From the NCBI GenBank assembly GCA_046297495.1, contig JBKBIP010000013.1:77366-141365 (forward strand): DNA of 64,000 nucleotides, in the 5' to 3' direction. Origin of the DNA: JBKBIP01 sp046297495. Lineage in GTDB: Bacteria; Planctomycetota; Planctomycetia; Gemmatales; Gemmataceae. Positions 52,947 through 61,764 of this stretch are shown here, one piece after another; the first letter of the stretch is position 1; each line of letters starts with the position of its first letter. A program made the translations under genes and the position numbers. Under the pieces are notes generated by a model. The model was not told where the DNA came from. It saw only the letters and a program-made list of their open reading frames with translations, and ran no database searches.

Positions 52947-54166
52947 GACGGCACCTCATGGACAGGCGGCTTGCCATTCGTGGTGGGGGCGGCTGGGGCG
53001 TCGGCGCTGACGGTTGGCGTTTGGATGATTTCCTCGGCGATGCGCCGAATGGCTGGGGCGAAGCCGAAAAAGCGATTCGCTTGCAGTATGAACGGTTTAC
53101 CGATGTTGGACGCGATGACCACCTTGCGCTGATATGGAATCACGTGGTTCACGTCCCGCTTCAGGCGCATGGCAATGTCCTTGGGGTGCAAGTGTGCCTC
53201 TGCGGCCGTGTAACGATTCACAATGATGCGTTGATTCTCTTGCGGAATACCCAGTCCATCCAACACTTCCAGCAAGCGGACGATCCCTAGCACTGTTGGC
53301 ACCGTTCCTTTGAGGACGATGTAGGCTAAATCGCTCAAGTCGAGCACGGCCATGATGACCCGGTCGAGCATGGGGAAAGTATCCACGATCACATAGTCAT
53401 AGGCACGTCGTGCCAATGTCAGCACGCGCGACAGGTTTTCCTCATCGACCTCGGCCCCCTCCAGAGCGTTGGCCGGCGCCGCCAACAGCTGCAAGCCGCA
53501 CGCATGAGGGGTGGCCAGTTGTTCGACCAGCGTTTCATCGAGGCGTTGCTGTTCGCGCACGGCGTCAATCAATCCGGTGGCCGGTTTCAGGTCGAGCATG
53601 ATGGCGCAGACGCCGTGTTGCACGGAGGCATCGACCAGCAACACGCGCCCGGGAAAGCGTTGGGCCAAGGCGCAGGCGGTATTGACGGCCAAAGTCGATT
53701 TGCCCACTCCCCCTTTATTACTAATGAAGGAGATGATCTTGCCGAAGCGTGTTTGCCGAGGTCCGGCCAGCTTGCGGTAGTAGCGCTCCAACAGCTGCTC
53801 CAGATCGGCCCGCGACAACGGCCGGCGGAGAAAGTCTTGCAAGCCGGTGCGTATCCCTTCGATGAGCACGGCGCTTTCCGACACGTCGGGGCCAAAGACA
53901 TCCGGAGAGAAGACGGCGGCCAAGGTGGTTTCCGGCGAACCGGCGGATACTTCCTCGGCGAGGACGCGCAAGGCGCGGAAGTCCTGACTCATTTCCACCA
54001 AGGCGAGATCGGGCCGACGATTGCGGGCCGCCTCGCATCCCTGTCGATAATCCGGGACGTAGTGCAGCACGGCCGCCGTGTCGGCGATCCCCTTCAAGGC
54101 CGCCGCCACCTCGTCACGGAGCCGGTCGTCCGGGCTGATGATCAGGATTTTCGGGGTGCGTGGCAT
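52943..54166 (-). CDS. cpaE: Tad localisation ATPase CpaE/TadZ
   Basis: A 407-residue protein with an atypical receiver-like N-terminal domain (ILIISPDDRLRDEVAAALKG, then LVEMSQDF) and a MinD/ParA-type ATPase domain. The deviant Walker A is KGGVGKST at 151-158, and LVDASVQHG and VIVDTFPMLD follow. A phosphoacceptor aspartate is not evident at the receiver site, as is usual for TadZ. By family it places the Tad machine, often at a pole. It lies 18 bases after the TadG-like gene. Confidence 0.9.
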   Translation of the reverse strand: MPRTPKILIISPDDRLRDEVAAALKGIADTAAVLHYVPDYRQGCEAARNRRPDLALVEMSQDFRALRVLAEEVSAGSPETTLAAVFSPDVFGPDVSESAVLIEGIRTGLQDFLRRPLSRADLEQLLERYYRKLAGPRQTRFGKIISFISNKGGVGKSTLAVNTACALAQRFPGRVLLVDASVQHGVCAIMLDLKPATGLIDAVREQQRLDETLVEQLATPHACGLQLLAAPANALEGAEVDEENLSRVLTLARRAYDYVIVDTFPMLDRVIMAVLDLSDLAYIVLKGTVPTVLGIVRLLEVLDGLGIPQENQRIIVNRYTAAEAHLHPKDIAMRLKRDVNHVIPYQRKVVIASNIGKPFILQANRFFGFAPAIRRIAEEIIQTPTVSADAPAAPTTNGKPPVHEVPS

Positions 54167-54184
54167 GATGGATGAAAACGTTTC

Positions 54185-55594
54185 TCAACGAACCAAAACC
54201 GGCGCCAGCAACACCTGCGAGCGTTGATCCGCTTGGTTCAAGGTTTGCCATATCGTTAAAATGGTGGCATCCACTCCATTGGGCAAAGCGCCAAAACTGG
54301 TGGTGGCATTTGCCGGCGCGATGGCCCCGCCCAGCTTACGGATGCGTACCTGACCGCCGCCATCGACCGTCATACTGGCGTGGCCAAACCCCACGACGCG
54401 GAGCGTGCCGTCTCCCAGGTTTCGATACAACGGTACATACAAGTCGAGCCGGTTTTGTTCCGCTGGCGAAGCCGGCGCGATCGCGGGCACGTTGACTGGC
54501 GCTCCGGGATTGACTAGCTCCTGTCCCAAGTACGTGGCCCCTGCCGTCGCGTCGCGGTTGTGGAAAAAGCCGATCTGAACTCCCGGCCGGGTAGGTAAAT
54601 AAATGTTGCCTCTCATGTCCACCGTGACGGCTGTACGGCTGCCGTTGGGAAACAGGTTATCATTCGTCCAGACGGCATACTCCAAGGCATAGTCCGTGAT
54701 GCCGCGTAAGCCGGCGAAGTCGTTGCTGGAGTCGGGGTTGATGCGCCGGCCAACGGCGATGACGGGCCGACCCTCGGCGATGTGGGTGGCCCGCACGCTG
54801 ACGCCATGTTCGCGGATGGAGTAATTGTTGGGATTCAGCGCCGGATCGCGTTCCTTGGAAACCAAGGAGCCGCGCCCCAGGAGCAAGGGCATGGTCGGTC
54901 CGTGCGAGCTTTCGCCGGGGAGATCGTCCAGCCCCTCGAAATTGTTGGTCCGCCGGATGCGGACCAGGAACGCAGGCGCGTGGGGGACGGTGTCGCTGTC
55001 GGTTTCGGGAAGGAAGTCGCGGCGGTCGTAAATGGCGTTTTCCGCGCGCGGATCGTCCGCTGGATAATCGGGATTGAGGGTGAACGCCCCCGCCACCATG
55101 TCGCCGTGTTTTTCGTTAGTGTCGTGATTGGTTTGCAACCGCGGCTTGAAGACCGGGGGATCACCGAGCGTGATCGTTTGCAGCGCCATGGCGTCGGTCA
55201 CGCCGCCGGTCATGGTGATCAGGGGACCAGCGCCGATGGGGAGGGCATCCCCATCCGTGGGATTGAGATTGTCATCGTAAAGCCACGTCACCAACGCGCT
55301 GGCCCGTTCCCGGCGTTGGCGGTCCCGTTCCAGCGGATCGGCGATCGTGAGATCATCGCGATGGCGCAATCCTTCCAAAGCGGCGGCTTCCGCGCCCGGC
55401 TCCATCAAACGCTGCGTCACCATGACAAAGCCCATGTCAATGACCACGGCAGCCAGGGCGAACAGGATGAACCCCGTCAGCGCGAAATACATCATCACGG
55501 TGCCTCTTCTGGCGTTTCGCGTCTCCTGTCGGCTGCGAGCGCGAAACGATGAATCAAGGGGGCGCGGTGTCGGGTGACGTGGTCCGCATCGCAT
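54185..55594 (-). CDS. TadG-like Tad pilus-associated protein
   Basis: A 469-residue protein with a basic N-terminus and one helix (RRGTVMMYFALTGFILFALA, then AVVIDMGFVM; about 30-55) in the pattern of TadE/TadG pseudopilin-like proteins, where a short cytoplasmic tail precedes the helix and most of the chain is periplasmic. The rest has no von Willebrand domain I can recognise. The start at 55594 has GGGGGA upstream. Residues around 15-28 (DSSFRARSRQETRNA) are encoded by a repeat at 55513-55555, so that part of the tail is probably an insertion. It follows cpaB by 14 bases. Confidence 0.8.
   Translation of the reverse strand: MRCGPRHPTPRPLDSSFRARSRQETRNARRGTVMMYFALTGFILFALAAVVIDMGFVMVTQRLMEPGAEAAALEGLRHRDDLTIADPLERDRQRRERASALVTWLYDDNLNPTDGDALPIGAGPLITMTGGVTDAMALQTITLGDPPVFKPRLQTNHDTNEKHGDMVAGAFTLNPDYPADDPRAENAIYDRRDFLPETDSDTVPHAPAFLVRIRRTNNFEGLDDLPGESSHGPTMPLLLGRGSLVSKERDPALNPNNYSIREHGVSVRATHIAEGRPVIAVGRRINPDSSNDFAGLRGITDYALEYAVWTNDNLFPNGSRTAVTVDMRGNIYLPTRPGVQIGFFHNRDATAGATYLGQELVNPGAPVNVPAIAPASPAEQNRLDLYVPLYRNLGDGTLRVVGFGHASMTVDGGGQVRIRKLGGAIAPANATTSFGALPNGVDATILTIWQTLNQADQRSQVLLAPVLVR
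55513..55555. repeat. GATTCATCG-family repeat inside the TadG-like gene
   Basis: CGCGAAACGATGAATC at 55540-55555 is identical to the right arm of the palindrome at 25180-25195, and CGTTTCGCG at 55513 pairs with part of it. The copy lies in frame in the N-terminal coding region of the TadG-like gene and adds about 14 residues with no stop codon. Confidence 0.65.
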
Positions 55595-55608
55595 GATCTT
55601 GTCCCCCT

Positions 55609-56646
55609 TTACTTCATGGTGATGGTGGCAGTCTTGGCACTGTCATCCGCGGCGGGGGCCAGTGGCGGGGGTTGCAGAGGCCCTTCTCCTTGTTCGGGGA
55701 AGATGAGCGTTTCACGCTTGCCGCCGCTGATCACATCCATGACGCGGAGGCCGGGGGTGGCGATGGCGTCGGGGGTGCGGCTGGTCGAGCCGGGGTCATC
55801 GGGATGACCAGAGCGCGGCACGCAGATCAGCTCGGCGTCGATGGCCAGAGCCTCGGTCAGCTGCGGCACCTCATGATCTTTCACGGCAATGGTGATTTCC
55901 TGCACGGGGCGCCGCGTCAGCGTGCCGTCCTTGGGAATGGGCTTGGTGGCATCTGGAACTTCCCGGGTCGCCAAGGGGAGCACGACCACGCCGTCTTGCA
56001 CCAGCACCTTGACGCTGGCTCGCTTGGGCAAGCCGGAACGGTTCGACAAGCTGGCCAGCAGTTCCGGCGACATCTTGTTGGCCAGATGGCGCGGCAGCAT
56101 CTTCTCGAAATCGACCGGCAAGGTGCCGACAATGTCGAAATGATCACCGGCTTTCAGGGAGTGGATGCCCCGCAAGTTGCTTCCTTGTACTTCCAACACG
56201 AAGGCCCGCATCCCCGGCGGAATCCCCGCGACCAGGCCGGGGCGCGTTCCTTCGGGGAAAAAGTCCTCTTCTCGAAACACGTAGCCTGGGGCCTTGTCTT
56301 TCTTCAGTACCCGGCCCTGCAACTGCCCAATGTCCCGAATGATGCCTTTTTCCGCGATGATTTCCTCCGACAAATACGCCAGCACCGGATCTCCCGTGCG
56401 TGGATTCAGGAAGTGCTCACGGCTAATCTGCGTATAGGCGGGGATGGGTCGGGACGACATCACCACCGGAACGCCCGACTGGGGCCGCGAGGCTCGCGCC
56501 TGCTGGTTGAGGAAGGGCAATTCGATGACGCCAAAGGCCGCCAGCGTCGCCACCGTGCCGATGCCGCCAAACAGCACGGTCCCTCCCAACAAGGCGAACA
56601 ACATCCAGGGGGACATGCCGCGTCGATTCGTGTAAGCCGCTCGCAT
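55609..56646 (-). CDS. cpaB: Tad assembly protein CpaB (SAF domain)
   Basis: A 345-residue protein with an N-terminal helix (MLFALLGGTVLFGGIGTVAT, about 15-35), then an SAF domain starting VPVVMSSRPIPAYTQISREH and a second RcpC/CpaB region (GMRAFVLEVQGSNLRGIHSL, GDHFDIVGTLPVDFEK). It is periplasmic and, by family, stabilises the secretin pore. No secretin gene is found in the window. The start has AAGGAA upstream. The tail has a low-complexity proline/alanine stretch (PLQPPPLAPAADD). Confidence 0.88.
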   Translation of the reverse strand: MRAAYTNRRGMSPWMLFALLGGTVLFGGIGTVATLAAFGVIELPFLNQQARASRPQSGVPVVMSSRPIPAYTQISREHFLNPRTGDPVLAYLSEEIIAEKGIIRDIGQLQGRVLKKDKAPGYVFREEDFFPEGTRPGLVAGIPPGMRAFVLEVQGSNLRGIHSLKAGDHFDIVGTLPVDFEKMLPRHLANKMSPELLASLSNRSGLPKRASVKVLVQDGVVVLPLATREVPDATKPIPKDGTLTRRPVQEITIAVKDHEVPQLTEALAIDAELICVPRSGHPDDPGSTSRTPDAIATPGLRVMDVISGGKRETLIFPEQGEGPLQPPPLAPAADDSAKTATITMK

Positions 56647-56676
56647 GGTTTTCCTTGGCTCCGTGAGCTGATGCGG

Positions 56677-57564
56677 TCACTCAAAAATTTCCCGTCGAAA
56701 AATCGCTTGGGCGGAGAGCACCTTACGAAAGGGGCGCACGTTCCGAGCCAAAGCCGCTTGCCGCCCCAGCCCGCCGTCAAAGGGATCGGCGTAGGGGCCA
56801 TAGTCTCCCGCCGTGGTCTCCACCGGCTGCGGATAGCCATCCTCCCCCTCGACAAAGCCGGTGAGCGTGGCCGCTTGAAACGGATAGTTGATGCGCACGG
56901 CAATCAACCCACGTTGACTCGGTTCGGTGATGCTGCTCGCCATCAAGTTGAAGGGGCTCCATTCCTCTTGCGGGTTGAACGGGTCATGATTCGGGTTGGG
57001 GGAGATTTCCTCCAGCACCGGCACCAAGCGGATGATCGTGGCGGTTCCCGACGCATCGTACTGCACCACCGGAATGCGCACCGTGTAGCCGCTCTCCGCC
57101 GTCTCGGAAGCGACCAGCTGCCCCGGATAATGTACCCACATTTCGCCATTCACTGCTTGCGCGATCATCAAGGGCAACAACAAGCGATTTACCGTCGGCT
57201 TGTCGGCGAAATACTGTTCCAACGTCAAACCGCCCCGCATCGCTGGCGTGACCACCAGATAATCCTCGCTGAAAACTTGTTGGGCGGCGGGATGGCCGTT
57301 GAGAATGTCGCGCAAGGTGCCGGTGGGGGGCAGCGGCGTGCGCGACAACTCGCGGGCGGCGACAGTGGCCGCTTGCTGGAGCACCTGAGCGGCGAACAAA
57401 GCCCGTCCCATTTCGACGACGGCGGCCAAGATGAAATAGAGAACCAACGCGATCAGCGCGAATTCCACCAGGACGTTGCCGGAACGATTACTGCCAGCGG
57501 ATTGTCCAGACACAGGAACAGCCCGCGAGGAGCATGAACCTATCCCAGCGCGCGGCGCGAGCAT
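56677..57564 (-). CDS. TadE-like pilus-associated protein
   Basis: A 295-residue protein whose N-terminal part, RSGNVLVEFALIALVLYFIL followed by AAVVEMGRALF, is the TadE signature: a glutamate-bearing helix close to a prepilin-like cleavage site. The start at 57564 has GGAG nine bases upstream. The periplasmic region of about 220 residues has no recognised domain. It is the first gene of the Tad run visible here (tadE, cpaB, tadG, cpaE, cpaF, tadB, tadC, DUF192), so flp pilin and secretin genes must lie elsewhere. Confidence 0.85.
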   Translation of the reverse strand: MLAPRAGIGSCSSRAVPVSGQSAGSNRSGNVLVEFALIALVLYFILAAVVEMGRALFAAQVLQQAATVAARELSRTPLPPTGTLRDILNGHPAAQQVFSEDYLVVTPAMRGGLTLEQYFADKPTVNRLLLPLMIAQAVNGEMWVHYPGQLVASETAESGYTVRIPVVQYDASGTATIIRLVPVLEEISPNPNHDPFNPQEEWSPFNLMASSITEPSQRGLIAVRINYPFQAATLTGFVEGEDGYPQPVETTAGDYGPYADPFDGGLGRQAALARNVRPFRKVLSAQAIFRREIFE

Positions 57565-57623
57565 GATGTCTTTCTCCGACCAGTGTTCGGCAAGCTAAGA
57601 GTTTGTTGGCATATTTTACTGGC

Positions 57624-57689
57624 GAGTGAGGAACGTTCGCCCCTCCCGATGGAGGGCGTTACCCAAGGACTAACGCCCCCCGCTCGCAT
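57624..57689. repeat. Palindromic repeat, GCGAGCGGGGG-type, copy 2
   Basis: The right end (CTAACGCCCCCCGCTCGC, 57672-57689) and the left end (GCGAGTGAGGAACGTTCGCC) form an imperfect inverted repeat like that at 23180-23246. It lies between the Tad operon and the ArsJ-like gene. Confidence 0.55.
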
Positions 57690-57769
57690 GGTGCATGATA
57701 GTATTACTAATTTATACCCATGCGCCAAGCCAGCGACAAGGAAAAATCTTGTCCATCGTGGATTTATCA

Positions 57770-59023
57770 TTATGCGTTTTGCCGCGCCGGCGCGTGTCGC
57801 GGTAGGCCCAGCGACAGCCCACCGGCCAATAGGGCGAAGAGCGCGCACATCCACAGACAACCGACCAGTCCCTGCCATTGATACAACAATCCCGACAGCA
57901 CCGTGCCACCGAGCCGACCGACGGCGTTGGCCATGTAGTAGAAACCGACATTCATGGCCACCTTGTCGTTATCGGTGTAGGCCAGAATCAAATAAGAATG
58001 AACGGCGGAGTTCAACGCGAACACCACGCCGAACGCGATCAAGCCAACGACTACCACCAGCGCCGGATCGACTGCGGCCGATAAGCCCCAGGCGATGCCA
58101 GCGGGGAAGACGGCCAAGGCAAAGGCCAACCCCAGGGCCGTTCGGCCATCGGGCACGCGCTGACTGTCCGCGTAACGCCGCCGCGCCAAGCCGGGCGCCG
58201 CCGCCTGCACGAGGCCATAACCGATGATCCACACGGCCAGGAACCCGCCCACTTGCCAGAAATTCCAGCGCAGCGTCGTGTACAGGAACACCGGCAGCCC
58301 CACCACGAACCACACATCGCGCGCGGCGAACAGGAACACCCGCGCCGCCGCCAGGATGTTGACCGCGCGATGGTTCGAGAACATGTGCGCGAACTTGGCC
58401 TTCTTGTTGGCCGTCCCCAGATCGCCACGCATCAACAAGGCCGTGCCTATCAGCGCCGTCAGCACCAATCCCGCCAAAATGAATAAGGACACTCGGAAAC
58501 CGACGAGATACAGCAACAAACCACCGACGAAGAAACCGACTCCTTTCAAGGCGTTCTTGGAGCCGGTCAGGACGGCTACCCACTGGAACAAGGTCGATGG
58601 CGCGTCGGCGGCCACGATGAACTTGATGGCGCTCTTGGAACTCATTTTGGTCAGGTCCTTGGCGATGCCGGACAAGGCTTGCGCGACCATGACGTAGCCG
58701 ATGCTAAGCCAGGCGGGATGGACGGCCAACATCATCAAAGCGACGACCTGAGTTCCCAAGCCAGCGAAGAGCGTCGTCTTCAAGCCGAGTCGGGCCGCCA
58801 GCCAGCCGCCGATCAAGTTGGTGATAATGCCGAAGACCTCATAAAAAAGAAACAACATGGCCACTTGCAACGCCGTGTATCCTTGTTGGTGGAAATACAG
58901 CAACACCAACATACGGATGGCGCCATCGGTGAGCGTATCCGCCCAATACGCCGCCGTCACCAGCATGTAGTTGCGTAAGTCGCCGGATGATGACACAGGC
59001 GGGGCAGCCGTGATGTGGGCCAT
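57770..59023 (-). CDS. arsJ: ArsJ-like MFS transporter (organoarsenical efflux)
   Basis: From the ATG at 59023 (GGGAG upstream) the product has 417 residues with about twelve membrane helices. LRNYMLVTAAYWADTLTDGA, FLFYEVFGIITNLIGGWLAA and QALSGIAKDLTKMSSKSAIK match the ArsJ family, which exports 1-arseno-3-phosphoglycerate made by a dedicated GAPDH. That GAPDH gene normally sits next to arsJ but is absent here on both sides, as are arsR, arsC and arsB. Either the partner is elsewhere, the housekeeping GAPDH supplies the substrate, or the substrate differs. The name rests on sequence resemblance I recognise, not on context. Confidence 0.78.
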   Translation of the reverse strand: MAHITAAPPVSSSGDLRNYMLVTAAYWADTLTDGAIRMLVLLYFHQQGYTALQVAMLFLFYEVFGIITNLIGGWLAARLGLKTTLFAGLGTQVVALMMLAVHPAWLSIGYVMVAQALSGIAKDLTKMSSKSAIKFIVAADAPSTLFQWVAVLTGSKNALKGVGFFVGGLLLYLVGFRVSLFILAGLVLTALIGTALLMRGDLGTANKKAKFAHMFSNHRAVNILAAARVFLFAARDVWFVVGLPVFLYTTLRWNFWQVGGFLAVWIIGYGLVQAAAPGLARRRYADSQRVPDGRTALGLAFALAVFPAGIAWGLSAAVDPALVVVVGLIAFGVVFALNSAVHSYLILAYTDNDKVAMNVGFYYMANAVGRLGGTVLSGLLYQWQGLVGCLWMCALFALLAGGLSLGLPRHAPARQNA

Positions 59024-59393
59024 GCGAAACGTCTCCCTGGATTCATCCACTGAGAACTCCACGTAATCACGAAGGATAGATTATCATGCGTGAGAAATTG
59101 TTCGAGAAGAGCGGCGATGAGGATAGCGTGAAGAATAGATAAAGAGAGCGTGAATAATGCAAAGAATATTGCTGCGGCGAACGGAGGGTCCACTCGCTGC
59201 CAGTCGCGGCTCCGACCATCGGATTTGCCGGTGGACGAAGAATCCGATCCGAAAGCCTCGAACGGGCGACGGCAGCAGCGGCTCTGGGAAATGAAACTGG
59301 TAAGTCTGCCGCCCAGCGAGTAAACTCGAATCAACCCAAACCCAATCCATCCATCATTCTGAACCAGTTGGAAACGATAAGGAGTGGACCACG
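59024..59393. other. Divergent intergenic region
   Basis: About 370 bases between the leftward ArsJ-like gene and the rightward DUF1501 gene. No gene, RNA or clear ArsR-type operator is visible. AAGGAG before 59394 is the ribosome-binding site of the DUF1501 gene. Confidence 0.4.
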
Positions 59394-60815
59394 GTGTTGC
59401 GTTTTCAGGTTCCTCATCTTCAAGCGGATGGCGCCCTGACTCGGCGTGACTGGCTGCGCGTCGGTGGCTTGGGGCTGTCCTCGTGGTTGGCCGCGCCGGC
59501 GCTGGCGACGGCCAAGGGGGGAGGCACGCCGGGCTTCGGCAAGGCGCGGTCGGTGTTGCTCATCTATGCCAGCGGCGGCCAGAGCCATTTGGACACCTGG
59601 GACCCCAAGCCGGACGCGCCGGCGGAAATTCGCGGCGCGTTTCGTTCCATTGTCTCGTCCATTCCCGGCACGCGCCTTTGCGAGCACCTGCCCCAGCTGG
59701 CGCGGCTGGCCCATCTGTATGCCCTTGTCCGCAGCATGTCGCACGATGATTTGGACCACGGCTCGGCCACGTATTTGACTATGACAGGACAATTTCACCC
59801 GCGCAAGTCGTCCAACCCGCCGCCCCGACCCGAGGATTTGCCAACCTACGGCGCGCTGTTGCAGCGCGTCCGGCCCAGCAAACAGCTCCCGTATTCCGCG
59901 GTCCACGTCAACGGTCCCGCCCAGGTGCCCGAAGTGCTGGCCCCTGGTCAGTTCGCGGGGCTGTTGGGCAGACACTACGATCCGCTGCTGATTGGCGACG
60001 TGACGGCAGGCCCTGTGGCGATTGGCGGCTTGGACCCGCTGCCGGAGCTGCCCGCCGTGCGGCTTGAAGCGCGGCGCACGCTGTTGCAAGCGGTGGAGGA
60101 ATGCCGGCAACAGCTGACGCGCCAACCAGCCTTGTTGGAGATGAACGCTCTGTATCGGCAAGCCTATGAGCTGCTCGATTCCCCGCGCGGCCGGCAAGCG
60201 TTTGACTTGTCGCGTGAGTCGCCAGCGGTCCGCGCCCGCTACGGCCTGCACCGCTCCGGGCAAGCCTGTTTGCTGGCCCGCCGGCTGGTCGAGGCCGGCG
60301 TCCCGTGGGTGACGGTCATCTGGAACCACACCAACCGGGGCCAGGACAAGGCGCCCGGCCAAACCGACCTGTACGGCTGGGACACGCACAACGACATCTT
60401 TGAATCACTCAAGGAACATTTGCTGCCGCGCTTTGATCAGAGCCTAGCGACCCTGTTGACCGATTTGCAGGAGCGCGGCTTGTTGGAGCGGACGTTGGTG
60501 GTGTGCCTGGGGGAATTTGGCCGAGCGCCGCTGGTGGCCCTGGAAGCGAACTTCGCCGGCACGTCGCCAGGCCGCAAGCACTGGGCGGCGGCGTATTCGA
60601 TTCTGATAGCGGGGGCGGGCATCGCCGGCGGCGCGGTGTACGGCGCCTCCGACCGCATCGGCGCCTATCCGCGCGATAACCCGGTCGGCCCGTGGGACGT
60701 GGCCGCCACTCTCTTCGCCGCCCTCGGTATCGACCCCGCCACCCACTACACCGACCCCGCCGGCCGCGCCTTCCCCCTCACCATCGGCAAACCAATCCAG
60801 GGACTGTATGCTTAG
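59394..60815 (+). CDS. DUF1501 protein with Tat signal
   Basis: A 473-residue protein starting at a GTG with AAGGAG upstream. The twin-arginine signal is TRRDWLRVGGLGLSSWLAAP (16-35), directing folded export. The mature part contains the DUF1501 blocks: VLLIYASGGQSHLDTWDPKP near 54-73, RSMSHDDLDHGSATYLTMTG, and GWDTHNDIFESL with a histidine and aspartates. These fit an alkaline phosphatase/sulfatase-like fold. It is highly amplified in planctomycetes and typically paired with DUF1549/DUF1553 proteins, but no such partner is adjacent here. Function is not established. Confidence 0.9.
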   Translation: MLRFQVPHLQADGALTRRDWLRVGGLGLSSWLAAPALATAKGGGTPGFGKARSVLLIYASGGQSHLDTWDPKPDAPAEIRGAFRSIVSSIPGTRLCEHLPQLARLAHLYALVRSMSHDDLDHGSATYLTMTGQFHPRKSSNPPPRPEDLPTYGALLQRVRPSKQLPYSAVHVNGPAQVPEVLAPGQFAGLLGRHYDPLLIGDVTAGPVAIGGLDPLPELPAVRLEARRTLLQAVEECRQQLTRQPALLEMNALYRQAYELLDSPRGRQAFDLSRESPAVRARYGLHRSGQACLLARRLVEAGVPWVTVIWNHTNRGQDKAPGQTDLYGWDTHNDIFESLKEHLLPRFDQSLATLLTDLQERGLLERTLVVCLGEFGRAPLVALEANFAGTSPGRKHWAAAYSILIAGAGIAGGAVYGASDRIGAYPRDNPVGPWDVAATLFAALGIDPATHYTDPAGRAFPLTIGKPIQGLYA

Positions 60816-60821
60816 AATTGC

Positions 60822-60912
60822 AGTAAAGGGGACGCGACTCGAATTCGATGGTTGTCAGGTTACGCCACGATCAGTTCGCCGTCAAGCAAATTCGAGTCGC
60901 GTCCCCTTTACT
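60822..60912. repeat. Perfect 24-bp inverted repeat (AGTAAAGGGGACGCGACTCG)
   Basis: The arms 60822-60845 and 60889-60912 are exact reverse complements, starting AGTAAAGGGGACGCGACTCG, with a 43-base centre. The repeat sits between DUF1501 and nadD, and its right arm enters the 3' end of nadD, supplying its last residues. I recall AAAGGGGACGCG-type sequences as common REP-like elements linked to Y1 (RAYT) transposases; no such transposase is in this window. Confidence 0.8.
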
Positions 60913-61541
60913 TCTTCTCGATACAATTTCTTGTCTTCGATATAGGCCTCCACGGCGCGCGGCACCAGGTAGCGAATGCCGCGCCCTTCGGCGACCCGGC
61001 GGCGGATGTCGGAGCTGGAATTATCGAGCAGGGGCACATGAATGACTTGCGAGCGTAGCGGCACGTCGGCGGGCAAGCGCGTCATCCGCCGCAACTCATC
61101 CTCGGAACACATGGTCCAACCGGGTCGATCCACGATGAGCAAGTGAGCCAATTCAACGATCCGTCGCGGTTCATGCCAATAAGGCAGATCGTTCAAACTA
61201 TCAGCGCCAAGGATGAAAAACAGCTCGGCGTCGGGATGGCGGCGGCGCAGCTCGGCCAGGGTGTCGGCCATGTAGCTGGGGCCGGGCCGCTCGTTCTCCA
61301 GTTCGTCGATGCGAAAGGCGGGATTGCCGGCGAGTGCCAGGGCCAGCATCTCGACACGCTGGCTGAATGGTGTCAACTCCCGGCCGCTCTTGTGCGGCGG
61401 GCGGGCGGCGGGGACGAACCACACTTCATCGAGCCGCGCCTGTTCCCGGCACTGCTCGGCCACGATGAGATGGCCGAGATGGACCGGGTCGAAGGTGCCG
61501 CCGAAGACGCCGACGCGCTTGGTCGCGGATGTTGTGGGCAT
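60882..61541 (-). CDS. nadD: Nicotinate-nucleotide adenylyltransferase
   Basis: The start at 61541 (MPTTSATKRVGVFGGTFDPV) has AGGAT upstream and gives 219 residues; a longer upstream frame is unsupported. GVFGGTFDPVHLGHL carries the HxGH nucleotidyltransferase motif, and LLDNSSSDIRRRVAEGRGIR carries the second (ISSTxIR-type) motif. The enzyme adenylates nicotinate mononucleotide in NAD synthesis. The last residues, KGTRLEFA, are encoded by the arm of the inverted repeat at 60889-60912, so the original C-terminus was replaced or extended, without touching the active site. Confidence 0.94.
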   Translation of the reverse strand: MPTTSATKRVGVFGGTFDPVHLGHLIVAEQCREQARLDEVWFVPAARPPHKSGRELTPFSQRVEMLALALAGNPAFRIDELENERPGPSYMADTLAELRRRHPDAELFFILGADSLNDLPYWHEPRRIVELAHLLIVDRPGWTMCSEDELRRMTRLPADVPLRSQVIHVPLLDNSSSDIRRRVAEGRGIRYLVPRAVEAYIEDKKLYREEVKGTRLEFA

Positions 61542-61764
61542 GATCGATCCTGGAAAAAAACCACGATTTCCGATGTCGGGACATTGTAGCTTATCGTGCT
61601 GGATCGCGGAAACCCAAGCCGGTTTTTCACGAAGCATGATAACCAGCCCGAGAGAAAATTCGGCGGCGGCGGCTTCGGAGCTGGTGTGATACGTTGTGGA
61701 ACCGTGCTGGAATTCGATACCATGAAGACTGGCCCGCTTTTCCTTTTTGAAAAGGAGGTTCTTC

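Noticed and set aside
59331..60389. 352-residue minus-strand open frame
   Set aside because: Antisense to the DUF1501 gene, low complexity, rich in Gln/Arg, no motif.
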